Source: Pseudomonadota bacterium
GTDB taxonomy: Bacteria > Pseudomonadota > Alphaproteobacteria > Rickettsiales > SXRF01
DNA length: 5,119 nt
Assembly: GCA_028873275.1 (NCBI GenBank)
Contig: JAGWLJ010000127.1
Location: 1 to 5,119, forward strand
Direction of reading: 5' to 3'
Shown in pieces: positions 1 to 3,859 of the stretch. Under the pieces are notes generated by a model, which saw only the letters and a list, made by a program, of their open reading frames with translations, made no database searches and was not told where the DNA came from. Within the stretch, counting starts at the first letter, position 1. Each line of letters begins with the position of its first letter. Position numbers and translations under genes: made by a program.

Positions 1-1
1 G

Positions 2-259
2 ATGTATTTCACCCGCCCGGTTAAAAAGGCCCGCATGCCAGAGGAAATCGGCGATGAGATCGATCCCGCTGGCGTGGAGACGCCCAATGAAATCGTCACT
101 AGGGCGGAGCCGGAGGGCGCTCGCCGCTTTGCCGATATCGCCGGGCCGCGCAAGGATGCGGCTTCCACCCTTGCCGATATCCGGCCGTCTTCCTTCGAGG
201 ACAAGCTGGCAATCCAGCGCCGCAACGACGCCGAGCCGCAATTCAGCACGCCGGCCTGA
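2..259 (+). CDS. C-terminal end of an unrecognised protein (5' partial)
   Basis: The reading frame is open from the left edge and stops at TGA 257-259, giving at least 85 residues. An ATG lies at 2-4, but too little upstream sequence is present to show a ribosome binding site, so the true start is probably outside the window. Codons are strongly G/C-ending in this frame, as expected of real coding DNA here, whereas the overlapping frame beginning at 54 reads as an Arg/Ser/Pro-rich shadow. The visible part is hydrophilic and rich in Glu, Asp, Pro and Arg, with no membrane segment or known motif, and looks intrinsically disordered. An 11-base in-frame direct repeat (TTGCCGATATC at 129-139 and 171-181) encodes the related stretches FADI and LADI. 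I do not recognise the family. The next gene has its own candidate promoter, so there is no sign of co-transcription. Confidence 0.6.
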   Translation: MYFTRPVKKARMPEEIGDEIDPAGVETPNEIVTRAEPEGARRFADIAGPRKDAASTLADIRPSSFEDKLAIQRRNDAEPQFSTPA

Positions 260-273
260 GGGCCATCGCGCAT

Positions 274-302
274 TTGCCTAATTCCTCAAAACCGCCTATA
301 GT
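274..302 (+). promoter_or_regulatory. candidate sigma-70 type promoter of the sensor kinase homologue
   Basis: A -35-like TTGCCT (274-279) and a -10-like TATAGT (297-302) are separated by exactly 17 bases. They match the housekeeping consensus at 4 of 6 and 5 of 6 positions. Transcription would begin near 309 and leave a leader of about 23 bases containing the ribosome binding site AGGTGG (320-325). The motif lies in the 72-base gap after the preceding gene. It is a prediction from base matches only. Confidence 0.5.
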
Positions 303-331
303 GCCGCATCTTCAATGGCAGGTGGTGATGC

Positions 332-2242
332 ATGAGAAATTCCTGGACGCAGCCGTCGCTCTCGCGTGATTTTGCGCTGTTATCCGCCTCCGTACTCTTC
401 ATCCTGCTGCTGATTTCCGCCTGGGTGACGTATAAAACCTATGTCAGCCACACGGAAAGCGTTGCCGCCGAGCTGGAGCGGGAGGCCGAGCGCATCGACA
501 GCGCCCTGGCGATGCAGATGGCCGACGCCAACTACATGCTGTCGGCGCTGGGCCGGCAGATCGTCATCGATCCCGATCGCAGCCTGGTAAAGCTGGCGCA
601 GGTTCTCAAGTCCTTCGACAGCAAAGGGCATGTCTATTCGATTTTCTCCTTTATCAACGCCCAGCAGGAGGTGGTAGTCAGCAGCAATAAGGGCGTGCTG
701 GAGAAACCGGTCGACACCTCCGACCGCGATTATGTGAAGAAAGCCATCGCCGATCCGTGGAGAATGGTGATCGGCCAGCCCATCCAGGGGCGCGTGTCGG
801 AGCGCTGGGTCATTCCGGTGGCTATGGGCATCACCGATTACACCGGCAAGTTCATCGGCACGATCATGATCAGCATCGATATCAGCACCTTTACCGAGGA
901 GATCGCCCATCTGGTCAAGCGCGAGGGGATCACCTTCGCCATCCTGAGCCGCGATATGCCGGGGCAGGCCCCCATTCCGCTGGCCCAGACCTCCGAATAT
1001 AACGATTTTGTCAGCCGGAATTTCCCGCCCGAAGCCATTGCCGCCATCCATACGGCCAAAAACCCCAGTGGGCTGATCGCGCGCGGCAATATGTTCTGGG
1101 ACGCCGGCAATTACGCCTATTACCGCCAGTCCGCCGATTATCCCTACATCGTGCTGCTGGCCTATGACGCCCGCTACAGCAGCGAGCCCATCCGCAGCAT
1201 GCTGTGGGCGCGCCTGCTGCAAATGCTGACCATGGCGCTTTTTTTCGTGCTGCTGCTCAGCATCATCCGGGCGCGCATGATCCGGCCGGTATTGGAGATG
1301 ACGTCGATCGCCGCCGCCGTGGCGCGCGGGGAACCCTGCGCTTCGCTGCCGCGTGGCGGGCCGGCGGAAATCGAGGCGCTGGCGCAGCAGCTCAGGCGCG
1401 TGACGGAATATATCGAGGAAAACAAGCGCATGGGCGAGGAGCTGCGCCATAAGATGTTCATGTTCAAGCGGGCCAAGGAGCAGGCCGAGCTGCAGCGCCG
1501 CAACAAGACGGAATTCCTGGCCTATGTCTGCCAGGCGATGCGTACGCCGCTCAATACCATCATCGGCGCGGCGCAGATCATGAAGGATCAGCTTTATGGC
1601 CCCATAGAGAACCGCAAATACCGCCAGTATGTGGCGGACGTCTATCAAACGGGGAACCGGCTGCTGGCGAATACCAATGACCTGCTGACGCAGGCGAAGG
1701 CGGAAGCCGGCTATATAGAATTATCGGAAAAGCTGGTGGATGTGCGCCAGGTCGCCGGGCAGGCGCTGGCATTCCTGGCCAATGACGCGGAAGGGCAGAA
1801 ACTAAAAATTACCATGGCGATGCCGGAGACCCTGCCGCGGCTCCTGGCCGATGAATTCCGCCTGCAGCAGGCCATGACCAACCTGCTGGCGTATATGGCG
1901 GCCATGATATCGCCCGTTCACGGCATCGTGCTGGAGGGCAGGGTGGTCAATGAAAACAAGGATCAGGCAATCTTCGCCATTATTCTGCGCACGCAGGAGC
2001 ATCCGCTGGGACAGCAGGAGCTGGTCAATATGGTGGAATCCGGGACGAATCCGCCCGCTTCCTCTCCCCGCAGGGATGATAGCAGCATGGAGGAGATGAA
2101 TTTTAATCTCGAGCTGGCCAGGACTCTGGTGATTTTGCAGGGCGGTCAGCTGAGCATCCATCATCCGGCCGAAGGTGCGGTGGCTATCGTGATGCTCTTC
2201 GGAACCCACCGCATTCGCCACATCGAGGAAGAGGACAAATAA
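332..2242 (+). CDS. membrane sensor histidine kinase homologue with degenerate catalytic motifs (probable pseudokinase)
   Basis: This is a 636-residue inner-membrane receptor. The start ATG 332 is the first after an in-frame stop (TGA 326-328) and has AGGTGG six bases upstream. Domains in order are: a membrane helix (about 14-33); a periplasmic double-Cache-like sensor (about 40-280) with SDRDYVKKA at 130-138 and the strand-rich GKFIGTIMISID region; a second helix (about 295-312); a HAMP-like linker (313-365); a coiled coil; a HisKA-type dimerisation helix pair (about 391-460); and a HATPase-like domain (about 500-625). The fold is recognisable, for example FLAYVCQAMRTPLN at 395-408 against the usual FLANMSHELRTPLN. 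However, Gln401 replaces the phosphorylated His, Tyr521 replaces the metal-binding Asn of the N box, RTQEH (553-557) replaces DTGIG, and NFNL (590-593) replaces GLGL. The frame is intact. I infer loss of autokinase activity and a signalling or scaffold role, as for other non-catalytic kinase homologues. No response regulator gene is visible nearby. Confidence 0.9.
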   Translation: MRNSWTQPSLSRDFALLSASVLFILLLISAWVTYKTYVSHTESVAAELEREAERIDSALAMQMADANYMLSALGRQIVIDPDRSLVKLAQVLKSFDSKGHVYSIFSFINAQQEVVVSSNKGVLEKPVDTSDRDYVKKAIADPWRMVIGQPIQGRVSERWVIPVAMGITDYTGKFIGTIMISIDISTFTEEIAHLVKREGITFAILSRDMPGQAPIPLAQTSEYNDFVSRNFPPEAIAAIHTAKNPSGLIARGNMFWDAGNYAYYRQSADYPYIVLLAYDARYSSEPIRSMLWARLLQMLTMALFFVLLLSIIRARMIRPVLEMTSIAAAVARGEPCASLPRGGPAEIEALAQQLRRVTEYIEENKRMGEELRHKMFMFKRAKEQAELQRRNKTEFLAYVCQAMRTPLNTIIGAAQIMKDQLYGPIENRKYRQYVADVYQTGNRLLANTNDLLTQAKAEAGYIELSEKLVDVRQVAGQALAFLANDAEGQKLKITMAMPETLPRLLADEFRLQQAMTNLLAYMAAMISPVHGIVLEGRVVNENKDQAIFAIILRTQEHPLGQQELVNMVESGTNPPASSPRRDDSSMEEMNFNLELARTLVILQGGQLSIHHPAEGAVAIVMLFGTHRIRHIEEEDK

Positions 2243-2278
2243 AAAGCGCATTTCCCGCGGATGCAGGAAATGCGCTTT
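2243..2278. terminator. bidirectional intrinsic terminator between convergent genes
   Basis: A perfect 13-bp inverted repeat (AAAGCGCATTTCC 2243-2255 and GGAAATGCGCTTT 2266-2278) encloses a 10-base loop. It starts directly after the kinase stop codon TAA (2240-2242) and lies 12 bases beyond the stop of the minus-strand gene. Read on the minus strand the stem is followed by an uninterrupted T run and then ATTTG, a good intrinsic terminator. On the plus strand only the three T of the stem itself follow, so termination may be weaker in that direction. Confidence 0.8.
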
Positions 2279-2290
2279 GAAGGCGGGTAA

Positions 2291-2689
2291 CTATTGCCCT
2301 TCGGAAGGCGGTACGGTCATATCCTTATTGGCAGGAGCCTGCATCGGCGTGGCCGGGGCGGCAGCGCCTTCTCCCGACACTTCGGCGCCGGCGGGAACGT
2401 CATCGCCTTTGCTCATGGGAGCGGGAGCCGGGCTCGGCTCAGTGCCCGGCTGGGCAGGAGCGGCGGATGGCGGGGTGACGGCTTCCGGTGTGGTAACCGG
2501 CGGGACGGCCGGATTAGCCGCTTCAGGGGCGGCAGGCGTCGCCGGAGCAACGGGGGCGGCGGCTTCCGGAGCGGTGACCGGGGTGCTGGGCTGCGCCATC
2601 TGTTTCTGCGGCTGCGGCTTGGACATGAGCAGCGTGATGATGATCAGCGCCAGGATGGTCGCGATCAGGTAAAAAACATTCTTATTCAT
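2291..2689 (-). CDS. small membrane-anchored Ala/Pro-rich envelope protein, hypothetical
   Basis: This 132-residue protein has one N-terminal hydrophobic helix (about residues 5-22, preceded by Lys3) and then a long low-complexity region. Alanine and proline together make up more than half of residues 31-100, with repeated PEA units (41-43, 55-57, 68-70). There is no lipobox and no clear signal-peptidase site, so it probably stays anchored with the extended part in the periplasm, like the proline-rich spacers of TonB or other envelope-spanning proteins. No folded C-terminal domain follows. The strand choice rests on a strong ribosome binding site (GAGGAG, complement of 2698-2703, eight bases before the ATG), a well-spaced promoter upstream and a terminator downstream. 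The plus-strand frame over the same DNA is Gly/Ala-rich and lacks these signals. It is convergent with the kinase homologue and divergent from rimP, hence a single-gene unit. The function is unknown, and such sequences are hard to assign by homology. Confidence 0.75.
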   Translation of the reverse strand: MNKNVFYLIATILALIIITLLMSKPQPQKQMAQPSTPVTAPEAAAPVAPATPAAPEAANPAVPPVTTPEAVTPPSAAPAQPGTEPSPAPAPMSKGDDVPAGAEVSGEGAAAPATPMQAPANKDMTVPPSEGQ

Positions 2690-2714
2690 TATATTATCTC
2701 CTCGCTGGTATGGG

Positions 2715-2742
2715 ATGAAAAAGTAAGTGATATGCTTATAAT
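2715..2742 (+). promoter_or_regulatory. candidate distal promoter of the rimP operon (P1)
   Basis: A perfect -10 consensus TATAAT (2737-2742) is preceded, after 16 bases, by a poor -35 candidate ATGAAA (2715-2720). A transcript from here would start near 2749 and carry a leader of about 135 bases before rimP, including the whole candidate attenuator. The -35 is weak, and AT-rich DNA often contains chance TATAAT, so this is tentative. Confidence 0.3.
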
Positions 2743-2838
2743 TCCAAAAAAACCATAACCCAACAGCTTTTTATCCCGCCTTTAAAAAAAGTGCCAGGGG
2801 CTTAAAAACGACTTGAATCGGCGATGATTATGCTTATA
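2731..2838 (+). repeat. pair of 10-bp direct repeats overlapping two candidate -10 elements
   Basis: The decamer TATGCTTATA occurs at 2731-2740 and again at 2829-2838, 98 bases apart, each time preceded by TGAT or TGA. In both copies it overlaps a -10-like hexamer at the same offset (TATAAT 2737-2742 and TATATT 2835-2840). It may simply mark two promoters of the same type or be a protein-binding site. The intervening DNA is not part of the repeat. Confidence 0.45.
2735..2763 (-). promoter_or_regulatory. candidate promoter of the minus-strand Ala/Pro-rich protein gene
   Basis: Read on the minus strand, a -35-like TTGGGT (complement of 2758-2763) and a -10-like TATAAG (complement of 2735-2740) are 17 bases apart. 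The start of transcription would fall near 2728, giving a leader of about 38 bases that contains the GAGGAG ribosome binding site. The -10 overlaps a plus-strand TATAAT, so polymerase binding in the two directions could compete. Confidence 0.45.
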
Positions 2839-2858
2839 TTACGGCTCATAAAGGTGGG
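2775..2858 (+). promoter_or_regulatory. candidate antiterminator pairing in the rimP leader
   Basis: CCCGCCTTT at 2775-2783 is identical to the 3' arm of the downstream terminator (2865-2873). It can therefore pair with the terminator's 5' arm AAAGGTGGG (2850-2858) through nine base pairs including one G-U. The two pairings are mutually exclusive, which is the usual geometry of a terminator/antiterminator switch. The loop would be long (66 bases), and the element works only in a transcript starting upstream of 2775, so it depends on the distal promoter or on readthrough. Confidence 0.3.
2813..2840 (+). promoter_or_regulatory. candidate proximal promoter of the rimP operon (P2)
   Basis: TTGAAT (2813-2818) and TATATT (2835-2840) with a 16-base spacer form a plausible housekeeping promoter, matching consensus at 4 and 5 of 6 positions. 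The transcript would start near 2847, almost at the first base of the terminator-like hairpin, so messages from this promoter would carry a hairpin at their extreme 5' end and only about 38 bases before the rimP ATG. Confidence 0.45.
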
Positions 2859-2880
2859 CTTTCGCCCGCCTTTTTATTTT
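2850..2880 (+). terminator. intrinsic terminator / attenuator hairpin in the rimP leader
   Basis: AAAGGTGGGC (2850-2859) pairs with GCCCGCCTTT (2864-2873) around a TTTC loop, giving ten pairs with one T-G wobble, followed by TTATTTT (2874-2880). This is a textbook intrinsic terminator. It cannot serve the upstream gene, which runs on the other strand, and it ends 11 bases before the rimP ATG (2885). Terminators in the leader of rimP-nusA operons have been proposed as attenuators in other proteobacteria, and NusA, which acts on hairpin-dependent pausing and termination, is encoded in the same operon. Regulation here is inferred. Confidence 0.7.
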
Positions 2881-2884
2881 GCTT

Positions 2885-3394
2885 ATGGATATTGTGCAGA
2901 AAATAACGCAGATCATCGAGCCGTCGCTGGCGGCCATGGGCTATGCGCTGGTGCAGGTGAAGCTGGGGGACGGGCGGCGCAAGACGCTCTCTGTCATGGC
3001 GGAACGCTCCGACAGCGCCGGCATGAGCATCGATGATTGCGGGAAAATCAGCCAGCAGGTATCGGCATTGCTGGATGTCGATGACCCCATTCAGGGCGCC
3101 TATGACCTGGAGGTCTGCTCGCCGGGCCTTGACCGGCCGCTGACGAAGCTGGAGGATTTTATCCGTTTCACCGGAAATGAGGCGAAAATCGAAACCATGC
3201 TGCCGATCGGCCCCAGCCGCAAGTTCCGCGGTATGATTCAGCGGGTGGAAGACGATACCATTATTCTGGTTATTCCAGAAGGCGAGATAAGAATCGCGGT
3301 GGGGAATATACGGAATGCCAAGCTGATGATGAGCGAAGCATTGGCCAAGGCGAAATTGAAAAATCAGAAACCAAAAAAAGAAAACAAGAAATGA
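2885..3394 (+). CDS. rimP: ribosome maturation factor RimP
   Basis: RimP is a cytoplasmic protein that binds the free 30S subunit and is needed for its late assembly. The 169-residue product shows the family pattern: an N-terminal alpha/beta domain with IDDC (49-52), LDVDDPI (63-69) and LEVCSPGLDRPL (75-86), where the second-last conserved Ser of the usual LEVSSPG is Cys78. It continues into a small SH3-like beta-barrel (about 95-147, FRGMIQ...EIRIAVGNI) and a lysine-rich tail (155-169). I chose ATG 2885 over an in-frame TTG at 2879 because ATG is the stronger codon and gives the usual MDIV-type start. Neither has a Shine-Dalgarno sequence, since the preceding bases are the T-rich tail of the leader hairpin. 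The TGA stop overlaps the ATG of the next gene (ATGA, 3391-3394). It is the first gene of the rimP-nusA operon. The end of the gene is AT-rich and contains an A7 run. Confidence 0.95.
   Translation: MDIVQKITQIIEPSLAAMGYALVQVKLGDGRRKTLSVMAERSDSAGMSIDDCGKISQQVSALLDVDDPIQGAYDLEVCSPGLDRPLTKLEDFIRFTGNEAKIETMLPIGPSRKFRGMIQRVEDDTIILVIPEGEIRIAVGNIRNAKLMMSEALAKAKLKNQKPKKENKK
3373..3380 (+). other. A7 run in the rimP end; possible -1 slippage site
   Basis: Seven consecutive A (3373-3379) followed by G are read in the rimP frame as ..A AAA AAA G, which fits the X XXY YYZ pattern of -1 frameshift sites. A -1 shift enters the frame of the next gene with no stop in between (AGA AAA CAA GAA ATG). The product would be a RimP fusion of about 313 residues. 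No strong stimulatory stem lies at the usual 5-9 base distance, and no upstream Shine-Dalgarno-like stimulator is seen. Lysine-rich gene ends often contain such runs by chance. Confidence 0.25.
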
Positions 3395-3825
3395 CTAATC
3401 CGCATAAAGACATTCTTTCCGCCTTCCGCCAGGAACTGGCGCATGAGCGTATTGTGCTGAGTTTGGCGAATATCTATAGCGCCGCTCATGTATTGGACCC
3501 GCTTGCAGGGCAGACGCAGGGATGTATGGGAATAACGGCCACCACGGCTGCGGGAGAAGAGAAAATTAATAAGGTCCTTTATGGTTACGTGGAAGCGGTT
3601 ATCAACAAACTTGCTGATCGTAGCTATGATGCCAGTACCCAGCTTACGCCATTGGCCGATTTCGCTAATCGCCTCGCCGGCGAAGTGAAGACTCAACATT
3701 TAAAGAAGGCAACCGGAGAGCGCTTAAATGAGCTTTTGGATAAGGCAATTGCGCAAGTGATTGGTACGGCTATTGAGCGCTCCGCAAGAGCCGGCCGGGC
3801 CCAATGGGGACTAGGAACGCATTAA
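3391..3825 (+). CDS. hypothetical protein encoded between rimP and nusA
   Basis: This encodes a 144-residue soluble protein that I do not recognise. It appears largely alpha-helical (residues 5-37, 56-78, 85-135) with no membrane segment, signal peptide or metal-binding cluster, a single Cys (45), a Gly/Thr-rich link at 40-55 and a basic, Arg/Gly-containing C-terminus (130-144). The start ATG overlaps the rimP stop in ATGA. The preceding bases are A-rich without a good Shine-Dalgarno sequence, so translation is probably coupled to rimP. A 34-base gap separates it from nusA. Codons are visibly less G/C-ending than in the kinase homologue or nusA, which could mean recent acquisition or a weakly expressed lineage-specific gene. 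In most Alphaproteobacteria nusA follows rimP directly, so this is an extra operon member. Its position suggests a link to ribosome assembly or transcription elongation, but nothing in the sequence proves that. Confidence 0.75.
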   Translation: MTNPHKDILSAFRQELAHERIVLSLANIYSAAHVLDPLAGQTQGCMGITATTAAGEEKINKVLYGYVEAVINKLADRSYDASTQLTPLADFANRLAGEVKTQHLKKATGERLNELLDKAIAQVIGTAIERSARAGRAQWGLGTH

Positions 3826-3859
3826 AGTTAAACGCTATGTTAATGAGGTAATTATTTCT

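Noticed and set aside
54..281. Second plus-strand frame overlapping the first partial gene
   Set aside because: It is an Arg/Ser/Pro-rich +1 shadow of the G/C-ending frame that stops at 259.
380..1648. Long open frame on the minus strand (422 codons) opposite the kinase homologue
   Set aside because: Its product is His/Asp/Gly-rich with no domain. It is the mirror of a G/C-ending plus-strand gene whose Cache, HAMP and HisKA domains are clear, and it has no ribosome binding site or promoter.
2277..2672. Plus-strand Gly/Ala-rich open frame opposite the Ala/Pro-rich gene
   Set aside because: It starts inside the terminator stem and has no ribosome site, whereas the minus-strand frame has a promoter, GAGGAG site, membrane helix and terminator.
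2824..3036. Possible leader peptide or alternative gene starting at ATG 2824
   Set aside because: The frame starts inside the -35/-10 spacer of the proximal promoter and runs into rimP in another frame. There is no ribosome site and the composition is shadow-like.
3427..3441. Small hairpin CGCCAG-GAA-CTGGCG near the start of the unknown gene
   Set aside because: It is a six-pair stem inside coding sequence, 47 bases past the A7 run and without a T tract, so it is neither a terminator nor a convincing frameshift stimulator.
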